A stretch of DNA of 64,000 nucleotides from Platycnemis pennipes (Eukaryota > Arthropoda > Insecta > Odonata > Platycnemididae), in NCBI GenBank assembly GCA_933228895.1, contig OW121849.1:124128849-124192848 (forward strand). The letters are read 5' to 3'. A program made the translations under genes and the position numbers. Below, in pieces: positions 12,001 to 22,800 of the stretch. The first letter of the stretch is position 1. Each line of letters opens with the position of its first letter. Below the pieces are notes generated by a model that did not search any database, was not told the origin of the DNA, and saw only the letters and a program-made list of their open reading frames with translations.

Positions 12001-15000
12001 TTTTTCTTCAATGAAAGCAATTACTATTTTAAATTGTTTATCCCTCCCTATTTTACCATTTCCCAGAGATGAATACAGGTTGCGATGACCGTTGACTTTC
12101 TTCATCATTCTTTGCCTCCCATTAAAAGTATGTATCACACAAAATAAATCGATGCTTTAGTGGTGAATTTGCATTATGATATGTTAAAAAATTTAATGCC
12201 TGCCGATTTATGCTTTGGATTAGCTGAAACTTAAAATATTTAATACACTTGGATTTGCATCTTTTCTTGAGTTGATAATATTTTTCTTCAGATTTTGTAA
12301 TGTAATTTGGCTATTATAATATTTTTTTTGAAATGATGAGAATCTAATATCTTTGCATTTGACTTTGTATTTATCACATACTATTTTTAACTGAAAGTTT
12401 TAAAATAAAGTTTTTAACTATTGCAAACTTTTCACCTTGAGTTTTTTTTAAATGTGTGCAAATTTTTATCATAATCGCTCTTTATTAGTGGGATCATGCG
12501 GATTATAAAAAATATAATTTATTTTTTATCTGTTGTAGTTAAAAAAAATCAATTTCTACCTTCGGCAATGGTTTTGCCGGCTTGCAGTGTATGCAAGCGA
12601 CCTCGGCGACCAGCGGGAGGTAGGGACGGGCGTAGGTGACGCTGGCGTGTCCGTTCTGCAGGATGAGGCTCACGTTCTTCTCGTGCTCCAATATGTTGGG
12701 CACCTCCGGACCGAAAGCCTCACGGACGATTCCCTGCAGGGCGAAGTCGGCGAACGCGGACTGTACGGAGCTGACGAAGACGTGTAAGAACGTGTTGACC
12801 ACCCTCTGGTGGAAGGGCATCTCCTCCGTGTAGGGAAGGGAGAAGAAGGGAGTGACGGAATAAGGCACTGGACCTCCGGATCGGGACATCATCTCGACGT
12901 GGAATCCCACAGTGTTGATGTACATGAACGGCACGCGGTACCTGGAGATTTGCGAGAGAGAGAGAACATGGATTACTCGAAATGATGCAGCAGGGTATAC
13001 ATTACGGAATCTATTCTGGTCACCATCGTTGCCGGGTTTTAGCTACAGACATTGATCTACCGTTGGAGGCAAGGTCATGAAGTGTGATTTTTAAATCAAA
13101 GTGTGAATCTGGAAACACTATAAAAGCTTGCTCGAATCGAATTCGATCGAATAGTTTCGAAGGAGACACCTTTGCGTCTAATTAACGAAGAATACTAGAT
13201 CATCGAGCAGGAAAAATGTTGTAAATTTTACGTTAATACTTGAAAAATCCCACATACTGCGTTCAGTGATTTGGATTTTTCGAGGCGACAACCTAAAATG
13301 TTAGATGGTTTCGTCATTTGACAAATTAGAGTCCTTCCTTAATATGACCCATGAGGCCTTAGGAAGGTTCAGCGTTGTCGCGTTTTAAAACTGAAATGTT
13401 GATGTCACAATCTCGATAAATCTACGTAAGGAAATGCAAAAAATTGTTTTCTTTTTAAACACGACGTCATAACCTGGGTATATTTGCAGTTTAAGAATTT
13501 AAATCCCCTATTGAATAATGACTCAGAACACACATTAATCATTCTCAACATACCTTTAGTCCATTAGGCATATAGTCTGCAAAATTATCGAAGTCATCAT
13601 TTGCACCCTCATGTTCACTAGCTTTATTTTTCAAGAAACGTGGCCCAGCATGCATAGGGCCAGGAGGAAAATGTCATAAGTGTTTCTCTCAAAATTGACT
13701 CAGATTTCAGCCATAGGTAATTAACTGAAACAACTCGTATGCTTTAGTGCCCATCCCTTTATTATCAACGTGTCTCACCGGACCAAAAGAATCTTCTTTC
13801 AAAGTTAAATATCCCGCTAGACATTTACCAAAATACACATAAAAGGACCCTTCTATTGACCAATGTCTACTAGTTTTTTTTACTAATGACGGGTCTGTTC
13901 TCATGAAGAAAGGTATATTAACTTAATCTCATGATATTTAGTCGTTCAATTATGAAATACGCTCATGAATAGTAACGTTCATGCTCACGACAGAAATGGA
14001 TAAGGAACACACAAAATTCATGTGCTAAAGGAGAATTTCCAAAGAGAAATATATCACTTTTGTTTTTAATTACGCTATTTTTTATCTGTATCTAGTTTTT
14101 ATCAGCGGGCGACTCCACTAAGGTATTCGCGGTTATATCCGCAATCCTTGAATTTGAAAATTTAAGTGAACGTACACATCATCATAAGCCAATAACCCTT
14201 GGATTTTTTGACGCAACTGTTAATGTCGGCTTAACTCTTCATTTTTCATACTTTTCTTCTTTCATATCCTTCACTACTTGCTCCGTATATCTCCTACGAG
14301 GCCCTCCTTTCTTATGAATAACACATATAAGGAGGAAAAATAGGAAACATACTGGAATTTGTGAATATACCTGTGAAATTCAGTCTACACGAGGATAGAA
14401 CTCCACAGTGCATCTACATCTATATCTACATAATACCCCGAAAATCACCGCAAGGGTGTGTGGCAAGGGGTGGACCAGCATGCATTTGAATGACGATGTC
14501 AAATCATATTGTATCGCGGTTACCTGTGCGCGAATCCGACGATGCAGTCAGGGAAGGCCCCGTCCGCTATCAGCAGGTCGAAGGACTTGGTGCGGTCTCG
14601 AATGAACCTCCTGGTCACTGGGTCGCTCAAGAAAGACTGGCACGACTCGTAAGCGTACTGCATGGCTTCGGGGAGCTGGCTGATCATTGGCCGGGTGATC
14701 CTTCGACCGAGCAAGTCCCAGTCGGTGAACTCGCGGACGAACTGCACGAAGTTCGGCGGGGCGATCTCGATCAAGGACGACCCGTGCTCCCCGAGCGCCG
14801 ACGGGGGCGGAGGGGGGCGGAGGAAACCTTCCTTGTGGTCCTCCCTGGCCCCCCAGGGGACCGACGCGATGACGCGGCTGACCGGTCGGCCGGTGGTGTT
14901 GCCGTAAAGGTTGGACTGCGGCGTGACCGGGGTGGACATTAGAAGGTGCTGTTGCTTCCGCTCCTCATCTGCCGTCGATGTCGTCTGGGCAACGGGGATG

Positions 15001-15194
15001 GGGCTCTCGTCCGGAGGGAATGCGCTCATCATGGTCACTGAGTGACCTCTCCGGATGAGCGCGCGGCCGAGCTCGAGGAAGGGGATTTTGTGGCTCTTGG
15101 TGCCGCCCAGGGTTACCATTAGGACCCGAGCACCTCCCGCCTGGTCCGCCAGGAAGGCCACCACGAAGAGCAGGAGGATCGTTGGGGGCCGCAT
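2810..15194 (-). CDS. UGT: UDP-glycosyltransferase, four exons, 3' end outside window
   Basis: Membrane-bound UGT of family GT1, which transfers a sugar from a UDP-sugar to small lipophilic acceptors in the ER lumen (family knowledge). Coding exons on the minus strand are 15194-14524, 12941-12560, 7173-6948 and 3029-2810; every junction has GT/AG borders and phases 2, 0, 1 and 2 agree, giving 499 codons plus two bases. Visible in order: signal peptide (residues 1-22), GGTKSHK with the catalytic-type His35, FDLLIAD with the partner Asp211, FIYFSMGS (364-371), WLPQQDIL (419-426), and the UGT signature through HGG, HGVP and CDHDSNS (437-466). The usual D-Q pair is D461-H462. A proline-rich insert of about 75 residues (62-138) lengthens the N-terminal domain. 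The C-terminal helix and membrane anchor are missing, so one more exon must lie left of the window. Introns are about 1.6, 5.4 and 3.9 kb and carry SINEs and MITEs. Confidence 0.95.
3464..3480. repeat. (GA)n microsatellite
   Basis: A run of alternating GA in UGT intron 3. Similar short GA runs occur near 12953-12964. Only simple-sequence character is claimed. Confidence 0.8.
4092..4245 (+). repeat. 3' fragment of the SINE family also seen at 5790
   Basis: The stretch containing CCCTACCTCT, GAGCAACTACTTATACAACC and GACTCTGCTGAGAGC parallels, block by block, the 3' part of the SINE copy near 6000-6160 (CATTCCTACCTCT, GAACAATTACTCATACAACC, GACTCTACTAAGAGC). It lacks the pol III head, as 5'-truncated SINEs do. 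It sits in UGT intron 3. Confidence 0.55.
5790..6180 (+). repeat. tRNA-derived SINE (family A), plus orientation
   Basis: A pol III B box (GGGTTCAAATCCCGG) at about 5828-5842 is followed by the family body: GGATGGGACGTTAAACC, GGATTTCTCTCTACTCTCC and CCTAAATCACGCAAA. The same ordered blocks occur at 30110-30444 (minus), 62643-62982 (plus) and, interrupted, at 7350-7900 (minus). The copy appears to carry extra 3' sequence shared with 4092-4245. It lies in UGT intron 3. Confidence 0.8.
6270..6379. repeat. Foldback palindrome, 53-bp arms, 4-base loop
   Basis: Arms 6270-6322 and 6327-6379 are inverted copies with about five mismatches, separated by CAAA. Arm landmarks are CTTTTCCACAA and TTTATTGATGCGTA. 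A transcript could form a long hairpin. It is in UGT intron 3, about 0.6 kb from exon 3. It resembles a foldback MITE; no target duplication was resolved. Confidence 0.8.
6948..7173 (-). CDS. UGT: UGT exon 3: start of UDP-sugar-binding domain
   Basis: Encodes residues 352-426 plus one base. The acceptor ATCGCAG|GAACTG is at 7174/7173. The peptide contains ELEDFVSQ, GFIYFSMGS (first beta strand and loop of the C-terminal Rossmann fold), VLWKWED and WLPQQDIL, all hallmark GT1/UGT motifs. The donor is CTCG|GTAACA at 6948/6947, phase 1. The reading frame continues past the donor for a short distance by chance; that extension is intron. Confidence 0.95.
7350..7900 (-). repeat. SINE family A copy, minus, split by a MITE
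   Basis: 7350-7537 matches the 3' and middle of the family A SINE in minus orientation (GGATAGGTGG, GGAAGGGTGGAGAGAAACC, AATGTCCCATCCGATGGATG). The homologous sequence resumes after 7815 (GTAAGGACCG, then CACTGCCGGGA), equivalent to the pol III head side of the 30110-30444 copy. The interruption is the MITE at 7538-7814. The head is diverged. Located in UGT intron 2. Confidence 0.75.
7538..7814. mobile_element. 277-bp MITE with TAA target duplication, nested in a SINE
   Basis: Terminal inverted repeats of about 32 bp read AGC(CT/TA)CGTTTTCATG and continue GGCCGTTTTTGCGTTG. They match except at two positions near the tip. TAA occurs at 7535-7537 and again at 7815-7817. A 3-bp TWA duplication is the hallmark of PIF/Harbinger elements. 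The interior is GC-rich, full of GCGTTG/CAACGC motifs, and has no transposase. The insertion splits the surrounding SINE, so it is younger than that SINE. Confidence 0.8.
8055..8146 (-). repeat. tRNA-like SINE head, minus strand
   Basis: The minus strand reads GCGGTAGACATTTTGGTAAC then CCGGTTCGGTTCCCACC, a fair pol III A box and a good B box at tRNA-like spacing. It does not fold into a recognisable functional tRNA, so a SINE or tRNA relic is preferred. Confidence 0.45.
8150..9440. other. UGT intron 2, nothing recognised
   Basis: No exon-like block, repeat pair or RNA gene was recognised in this part of the intron. Confidence 0.5.
9441..10213. mobile_element. 775-bp MITE, copy 1
   Basis: Terminal inverted repeats read CAATGGGGAAYATGCA at both ends. 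A second copy lies at 24335-25110 in the same orientation and matches over the whole length with scattered substitutions. The interior holds GTCACGTGAC (9594-9603) and TGACGTCA (9617-9624, 10044-10051). No open reading frame is shared by the copies, so it is non-autonomous. The target duplication was not clear. Located in UGT intron 2. Confidence 0.8.
10214..12559. other. UGT intron 2, AT-rich, nothing recognised
   Basis: Very AT-rich from about 10800 on. The 83-codon minus frame near 10558-10806 has no recognisable motif and is likely chance. Confidence 0.5.
12560..12941 (-). CDS. UGT: UGT exon 2: middle of N-terminal domain
   Basis: Encodes residues 224-351. The acceptor is a pyrimidine-rich stretch ending CCAG|GTACCG at 12942/12941; its first base completes the split Arg codon from exon 1, giving RYRVPFMYINTVG, which corresponds to the family's lgvPfI segment. 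It ends CKPAKPLPK with donor AAG|GTAGAA at 12560/12559, phase 0. That is the expected break just before the helix leading into the UDP-sugar-binding domain. No stop or frameshift was seen. Confidence 0.93.
14395..14480 (+). repeat. Fragment of a dispersed repeat in UGT intron 1
   Basis: CATCTACATCTATATCTAC, ATAATACCCCG and AAGGGTGTGTGGCAAGGGG follow the order of a repeat that I recall as common in arthropod genomes. A weaker echo (AAGGTGTGTGACAGAGGGT) is near 53450. The family was not identified. Confidence 0.4.
14524..15194 (-). CDS. UGT: UGT exon 1: signal peptide and acceptor-binding half
   Basis: Encodes residues 1-223 plus two bases of codon 224. The start is the ATG at 15194-15192; the open frame extends upstream only to a GTG at 15248, so this is the first in-frame ATG. 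It opens a hydrophobic signal peptide (MRPPTILLLFVVAFLADQAGG) followed by RVLMVTL. His35 in GTKSHK and Asp211 in LLIADG match the catalytic dyad positions of animal UGTs. Residues about 62-138 are rich in Pro, Ser and Thr, include a run of five prolines (127-131), and are not expected in the family. The donor is AG|GTAACC at 14524/14523. Base composition is clearly more GC-rich than the flanking introns. Confidence 0.93.
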
Positions 15195-15274
15195 CGTAGA
15201 GTGACAACCTCCGAAAAGTACCGGAACACTTCCGTTTACCAGTCGCACGCACTATTGTTCCAGCAACTGATTGC

Positions 15275-15290
15275 ACTAGAAAGGAAAGAA
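15275..15290 (-). promoter_or_regulatory. Possible 3' splice site of a 5'-UTR intron of the UGT gene
   Basis: On the minus strand a strong polypyrimidine run ends in CTTTCTAG, with the AG at 15277-15276. This lies 81 bases upstream of the UGT start codon, and no ATG occurs between it and the start. It looks like a genuine acceptor, so the promoter and a noncoding first exon would lie further right. No TATA or initiator was identified. Confidence 0.4.
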
Positions 15291-15299
15291 AAGATGGTA

Positions 15300-17760
15300 A
15301 ATCAACCAATCAAACCAATGTTTCCATTCGCTAGGACTCTTTTGGGACATACTCGAAATCTTCGAGGGATCGAAAGTGACAAAATTTTTGCATTTTCTCC
15401 GAATATCTAGATCGTTAACATAAAAAAAGCATTTGGTCCTTCTACAGGACGGTTTTGGTGTTAAAATGACGTAGATTTGACGTCCCGGAAAAGCCCGTTT
15501 ATTGCCGTCAAATAGCGACATTAGTCGAGACTACCTAATATAATGGAAGCACCGTTTTTACATTCATGCTACCACCCAAAAATAGCTAGATCTATATTAT
15601 TGCCGTGTTTATAATATTTCAAAAAGGCGAGTGAAAAACTCAAGCACGATAAATAAATGCCTTTTCATTAAAAAACTAATTATTTTTCTTCTGATGGAAA
15701 ACTCAAGGGATAAAATTCTTTAATATTACTATTAAAACTAAAAATAAGTGCAAAATAGCTGTTTCATACTCGTATTTCACACCCATTTCATCTGATATTT
15801 CTTTCCACGCATTTTGGGTTTCATCCCTGATGTGGTAATTTTTTATGTTACTGGTCCCGAAGAGGAATCCTGCTCCTCACAGCCGAAATCGGCAATGACA
15901 GTCCATCGCGTTCGCAAAGAATTTCGCAAGCGACTAGGGGCGACCGCGAACAAACGCGTTTGGTTGACCAAACAATCGCTTAGAGACGCTCTAGGTCGCC
16001 ACGGAAAGCGTGCACTAGACACAGATACATTGCTCTTCCATTGTTTGGTTCGGTCGCTCGCAGTCGCAACGCTCATGGTCGCTCTTGGTAGCGGGCACTG
16101 TGCACGCGGCCTAAGGCGTCACGACCATGATGTAGTCGGGGATTAAAAAGGATAAGTCCATTCTGGGGCCTTATCGAGCTGATTATAACTCTTGACATAG
16201 TCAAATCTCGACGATGACGCTATTTTGACAACACAACCTCAAAGCATCCCCTGGTTTTCAATGGAGAATTTGGTATTTATTGACGCAGTGACATTTAATG
16301 TACGTCAATGTCGTAGTTGGGCACTACCAAGACTTTGCTGACCAAGCTTCCTGAACAAGACCCCAGAGGAGACTGTGACACTAAAAAGACAACATTGTCT
16401 ATATTGGAGAACTTAACCTAAATCTTTTGAGAAACCTCCTTGAATGAAATATCGCCCATTACCTGTCCTGCAGGGAATTCAATTATACTGCCAGCACCTT
16501 TCGTGTGTCAATTTTTATCAGAAATCAGCGCTAAATATGGAAGCTCCTCGGCATTTTAACCCTTTGATTTCTGACCCCTCGACACCTCAGCCCACAAATA
16601 AGCCTCCAAAATATTAGCCCCATTCATATTAGGAACAGCTCCGGACATGAATAAACCGTGCAGCATCGATCATCGAGATGAATGGAAATTTTGAAAAACA
16701 AACGCTCAGACGAATAACCCTCCAGTTTGCCTATATTTTGTGTGCCTTATTGATATTCTAGGCATTGGCATCGAACGATAGTTTTTTCGAGCCGAATTTA
16801 TCGTGACAACATCAAAATAAAAGGAAAATTTCACTGGAATAATATTTTAATTTAAACCAAGTTTTGAAGCATCAAATTTTCCATGAAGTGGAGATATCAA
16901 CAAAGTGAAACATCATACAGGTATTGTCTGTTATGCTTGCTTAATTTAGTATTTATATCTTGAAGTTGTACTTTAAAACCTAATGCAAATTAAATACTCA
17001 TGTGTAAAATTCCTTTTATTTCAAACAAGTCATCTTGTAATTACAGAACATCGCATCCGGTTCTTAGAATCATAACTTAATTAATCACACATATGTCGGA
17101 AAATAAGCGTAATGAATTCAAAAATTCAATAAGACATGAAAGTATCCAAGCAAAGCTTATTATAGTGAATAAATTTACTTATCACATTTTCCTCTCATCG
17201 GCTGTGATTTAGCCTGCTAGAAAAATCATCGGGCTGTAAAAAATAGCATTCGACAATATCCATGAAGTTAAGGGGCTGTAGTATGCATCGCTGACGAAGT
17301 CTGGGGGAAGGGGGAGTTCAGTGGGCAAATGGGCATGAGCCTATGATCCTTCATCTCCCTGGTACCGGAGAAGATGAAAGGTTATTTGTAACAAGAATAT
17401 AGGAAAGTCAATTTGAAATTAGGCCTGTATTTCCCTTCTGGCCTGATGCAATTTCCACCTATGCACGGATGTTATCGCGATTTAATTCCATCGTGAAATT
17501 GACTCCGTCTCTCGCTTGCCGTCCGAGTTTCTCTGTCACTCCAAATCACACGTGTGCGCTGAATTTCGAAATATAAGTGAAAACCCGAAGTACTATATTT
17601 AATTATTTGTGAATGTGGTCGAATTCATAATAAAATAGGACTATTTGGATTCCTAGGGGGGAAGGACATGAGTTAAGCAGGTCATGATTCTGATAGATAC
17701 GTCCTATGGTAGGGTGGTTTGGAAGAAAGTAGTGAGTTATAGTTGAGACTTGTAGTTATT
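15300..17760. other. Right of the UGT gene: no gene recognised
   Basis: Mostly AT-rich. The exception is a CpG-rich block at about 15880-16130, with many GCGAC/GTCGC motifs on both strands and frames open in both directions. This looks like the interior of a palindromic repeat rather than a gene. Confidence 0.5.
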
Positions 17761-17764
17761 TTGA

Positions 17765-18655
17765 TGATATATCACCAAATAAATGTCTTCATAGAGAAAG
17801 CCATCCAAGAAGTCAAAGAAAAGTCTCCTGGAGTGAATATCCACGGGGAGAAAATCAGCATGCTACGTTTCGCCGATGACATAGAAGTCATGGCAGAAAC
17901 AGAAGGAGATTTAAAGAAGACACTAGGAAACATGGAAAGAACAATTACCAGATATCATCTGAAGATCAATAAAAAGAATTCTAAGGTATTGGTGTACAAT
18001 AGGAGAAAGGAAGCCAGGACCAATGTTAAACTAGGAAAACAAAATATCGAGGAGGTGGAAGAGTTCTGTTATCTGGGAAGCCGAGTAACCAGCGATGGAC
18101 GAAGTAAAAGAGAACTTGCCAGTAGAATTGCTCAAGCGAAAAGGACATTCTACCAGAAGAAGATTCTGCTTACAATTGCACATAAAAGCTTGAGAGTGAG
18201 GAAACATTTCATTAGAACATACATCTGGAGCAGTCTACTATATGGCATCGAATCATGGACAATAACAGCAGCAGATAAGTCAAGGCTGGAAGCATTTGAA
18301 ATGTGGTGCTACCGAAGAATGATAAAGATAAAATTTATCGATCGAGTTACAAACGAAGGAGTCTTAAGAAGAGTGGGAGAGAAGAGATGTTTACTGAAGA
18401 GCTTAAAAAGAAGACGGGACAACTTAATAGGCTACATCTTAAGACATGATGGCCTGATGAAGACAATCGTCGAGGGAAAAGTGAACGGGAAGATGGAAAA
18501 GGCAGGCCTCGTATAAGATATGTGGAGCAAGTTGTGAAGGATGTAAAAGAGAGGAGCTACGTCAATATGAAGAATATATCTCCACTCGATTCTTCGAGGG
18601 CTGCGGCACACTAATCCTAGGATTGTTGACCGATGATGATGATCACCAAATCTTG
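17765..18655 (+). mobile_element. 5'-truncated RTE-like non-LTR retrotransposon (RT C-terminal half)
   Basis: An open frame of about 250 codons encodes the palm and thumb of a reverse transcriptase. Visible motifs are FADD at 17869-17880 (the catalytic Asp pair), FCYLGSRVTSDG, LLYGIESWTI, FEMWCYRRM, DRVTNEGVL and LIGYILRHDG. This order is typical of RTE-type elements of arthropods. The frame closes at 18516, but the conserved tail (KGRPRIRYVEQVVKDVKERS) continues in another frame, so there is a frameshift near 18500. It ends in GATGATGATGAT, a usual RTE tail. The N-terminal endonuclease and RT fingers are absent, so it is a dead 5'-truncated copy. Confidence 0.88.
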
Positions 18656-18989
18656 TTTTCCTGTCAGGGCAGGTGTCCACTGTTGAGGTCATTTGAGTCA
18701 CTAAGGAATCGTGGCTAGTGTGGTGGTGGTAGGGTTATCCAACCAGGAATATCTAGTAGAGAAGGGACAAGAATTTCACTTCAAAATCCATCCCACAGCC
18801 GGAATCCGAAACAAAGACCTTGGGTAGCCAATACTCGAATCCCAGCGAAATCTTTCGCTACGAAGAGGCTGTTAAGACAGGGAGAACAGGACCAAGGTAA
18901 AGGATGAAGGTTAATATCTTTGCCATTGAAAGCATAATACAGATCCAATCGTGTCTCTCATACTGTAGTCTGTGGAGATAACTAATTTA

Positions 18990-19320
18990 CATTATTAAAT
19001 AGACATTTTAAGTCTCTCCAGGTCTTAAGCCGGACTTCAGACCGAGAGAGTAGGTGTGGAGGTGAGATTGTAAATGAAGAATGACCCGTAGTGGGAAACC
19101 TGGCGTAGTCAAAATAGTACTTTGAAAGGAAGGCGTAATGGAGTGCATAGCTTAGCATTCCATACGAAGGAGGGAGCACCGTAATTGTTAATTTCCCCAA
19201 ACGCATCTGGGGGGGATCCCGGACAAAAAATCTCTGTTGCTGCCAGGATTTAAACCTGTGAACTCGAGATGAGCTGGAGCAACCTGTCTTATTCTATTGC
19301 TGAAAGTTAAGCTTTTTAAC
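18990..19320 (-). repeat. Possible SINE, minus strand
   Basis: The minus strand carries CAGGTTTAAATCCTGGCAGC, a good pol III B box, near 19235-19255. The downstream body is GC-richer than its surroundings. The A box is weak and no second copy was seen. Confidence 0.35.
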
Positions 19321-19617
19321 TCTCAAACCCGATAACGCATGATGTGATAAGATTATATATCACATCATCATCATCACACTACCTCATTGAAATTTTTCTT
19401 TCGAGCAATTACATTTATGCTTTTTTCACTAGATAAACTCGCTTCTTATTGCTGGGAGCCTGTGGCAGTGCATCGCAAATATTCCTGCTTGAAGAAAGTA
19501 CTTTAAGCTGTAACACACTCCGTTCATAAATCAAACCGCGGCAGGAAGCGATTATGGAGGGTATTTTCTGGAGCTATGTACCCTGCCGTCATCCATGGCT
19601 CATCCCTGGACCCCACA

Positions 19618-19830
19618 AATATTTAATCTCCCCTCCCCCCCCAACCCTGTCTTTCCACACAGCCCATTTCAGATGCCAGCCATCCGGACCTCCGCTCTCA
19701 GCCTCCGTCCCCTATACTTACCTTACCTCCACCCCCAGATCCCTCACAGCCGCGTCACCCTCTCACTCCCTCTATCCTTTGCACCTCACACTATAAACCT
19801 TTCCTTTTAAGGGCTGCCAACCCTCCCGTA
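19618..19830 (+). other. Pyrimidine-rich tract
   Basis: Strong C+T strand asymmetry over about 200 bases, beginning CTCCCCTCCCCCCCC. Similar tracts lie near 27640-27790, 35440-35560, 51715-51860 and 62280-62355. The overlapping open frames are low-complexity by-products of the bias. Confidence 0.6.
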
Positions 19831-22800
19831 TTTCTAGCATTTCGACTCACTTCCTCCGAATATTTATCCCCAGTCCTAAGCTGTTTGCGCACGTTTGTTC
19901 TGCCGACTCATGTATCCTTCAAGGCACTTTTGCTGCGGTAGCTCCGACGTTCGTGGAAATATGGGAGAAAGTGAAAATCGAGTAAATAAATACGTGCTTG
20001 GTTTGTGAATGGTCTACTGTGCGATGGCATTTATTGTGCCAAATTTGCGATAGATATGATAAACTTTAACATATCCGTGATGTTTGTACAAAGCTAAGTA
20101 TAATGCTGAGTAGTATCTGTGAGTATTGTATCGTAGTATACATATGGTATTCCACCATCATTTTTACACCAAGCAGGTGATGGAACAAGTCTTCTTTTGT
20201 TTTTGAAAAATCAGTGCGCAAAGCGCAAACCAAAGCGCAAATAATGCTGACGAGCAAAATGACAATAAGAGAAACATATGGAATGGAAAATAAAGCATGA
20301 ACGCTCAAATGCGTTTTGATTTTTATTTATAAAAATTCAATAGAATGTTCCAAGTATTTTTGTTAAATTGCCATTTTGATCGGTCTACACCACAAGGTTC
20401 AACGGAATCAGATCATATTTTCGTTGATCAACAACTATTTATTTAAAATTTTTATTATATTGCAACAAATTAGATAATCTTGTATTGAACATTAAGATTT
20501 TATAAAAATATATTTCAAAAAATAATTGTTCAATTAAAGTTACGATTAAGGAGGAACCTGCGCTTCGAAATATTGTATTCTTATGATTTATATCATTTGC
20601 GGTAATGGATGAATTTAGGCCTGGTTATGCCTTTTGTATTTTAAAATGTGTATTCGAAAGATCCATAGGGTAAAATATCATGAAAAAATATGTTAAACAA
20701 AAGTTTTAGGTACGTAATGAAAACTAAATATTGTATTGACTCCAGCATCCGTTGCTATGTAGTCGTAATTCCATTACAATATTTATTAATGAACTAAGGA
20801 GAATAAATAATTATTTTTTGTAGTAAATCGTTTGAAAATGTATCTTGACTGTTTATTTTCGTGATCAATTTCATTATAAATGTGTAATAGAAGCACATGG
20901 CAACACCGAGATTGCATAAACAGTTGAGCGGTACAGCACCCTTTGGTATCTTGTTGACAGCGGTTGAAGTGTGCAGCCTTTGTGTGTTCAAGTATTCAGA
21001 AGCGTTTCTTCTCGCAATAGATATTGCATTCATCATTTACATTTTCATCACCCATTATTTTTCACTTCAATCATTTGTTCGTGGCATCATTCATGTATCA
21101 AATTCATCATCACTTTTTCACCATCTCATTTTTGGTGGAATCGTAATGATTTCATTTCTTAAAATGGATAGCCTTACTCAGCGTAAGGGTAGGTTCATGA
21201 AAAGAAAGAATTTTCAAAGTTTTAATAACTTATGGACTAGAATTAAGGACTTCAACTTCCAATATGCCTTGTGTTCGTTAGGACTATAAATAAAGCGGAA
21301 GGGCTATCTTTGCAAGTGTGCAGTTTGAATCTGGAAAACGATTGCTTCTCTCATGGGAAATTATACGTCTCATACACCAGAGTCGGTAAATCGCCTGATC
21401 GTTATGTTTATGCAGAAAGCGGACAAACAAAAAATATAGTCAATCCGTTAGATTTACAATAAAAAAATGAATTTCTGTGAAAAACATCGTTTTTCTTCCT
21501 TTCCTTTCATTTCACAGAATATCCACAGCAACGCACGGTAGGCTATTGAATTGAATGATGTCTTTTCTCGGTGAATCTAAGTTCGCTAAAATACGTTTAT
21601 TTACTTTTCCATTTATTTCATATCAGACTGAGCCACAGCGAAGAGTGGTCGGGTTAAGCTAGTACTCAGATATAATCTGGCCAATGTTCAATAAATGTTA
21701 TTACTATTGTTAATTGCTATTCAAATTAAACCAAGAAATAATCAAATAACTGAATTATGAAATTAGTCAACTTTCGTTTGAGTTCGAAATCAATGTTTGA
21801 GGCAAACTTTACCTTCTGAGATTAACGAAAAAACTAAAGAGGAAATGAAAAAAGGTACAGTATATACGGAGGGCAAACCTTACGCAGGCCATGTACTTAC
21901 GTGCATAAAATCCTGTATAAAAATTATTCTTGCACTACTACTGTTGAATTATCTGAACTCATAAGGTCAAGTTATGCATTCTAATTTTAAAATTGAGATT
22001 AATGTACAGGTTTGCTTCCTATTCTCGCTAATGGCAAGGTACCTTAATAAAAACTTTAGATGCTTTCAGGGTTTTCTGCTATTCTTAGTTTTCGATACTG
22101 CCTGTGACTCGATTTTTTGTGACACCCGTTCGTCGATCATTCTTCGGTTTTAGGAGACTGCAGGACTCATATGTTTATCTGAATCTGGTCGAAATGCTAA
22201 ACACGTGATTGCATGAATATGTACGTACATGTATAGATGCATTTACAATGCTGTATACAGATGCCTTTACATTAAGAAAAACGTCTACCGCAAATGAGAA
22301 CGATAAAGAAGTGGTGCTGCTAAACTCCAAATATTCTGAACACATAGGTTTGAACATTCTGATTTGACGTAAGTTGGCAGCCGTAACAAAGTTACCAACG
22401 TAGTATGTGCAAATTAATCAATTTCAACGAAGACGTTGCGAACATTTTCTATGAGTACCACCTGATACTAATTCCATATACATAGGCATTATGAACATTA
22501 AAATTCAAGTCGTCTGCTATATTTCAATACCCCATTTCATATTTTATTTATTTATTGAACTCCACAAACAGCACTAAGTAAGACCTTTACATTGAGTTAT
22601 ATAAAATATAAATTATAAATAAAATTTATAATAATAAAACAATTATAAGTAACAGAATTTTATCAAGAGTAATTAAATGGAAAGACCTCCATAGCAACGT
22701 TGCCATGTTCATCGCAGCTTGCTATTCGGAAGAAAACCGGAAGTATGTTCTTTGAACTTAAATACTAACGTTAAACATCCGATGACCTACGCTGGAAAAA

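Noticed and set aside
14490..14942. 150-codon plus-strand frame opposite UGT exon 1
   Set aside because: Antisense shadow of a GC-rich coding exon; the minus strand has the UGT motifs.
15195..15248. Upstream extension of the UGT reading frame by 18 codons
   Set aside because: It begins with GTG, not ATG. The first ATG after the likely splice acceptor is at 15194 and opens a good signal peptide.
20897..21289. 130-codon plus frame starting MATPRLHKQLSG
   Set aside because: No recognisable domain, and the opposite strand is open over its first part; not supportable as a gene.
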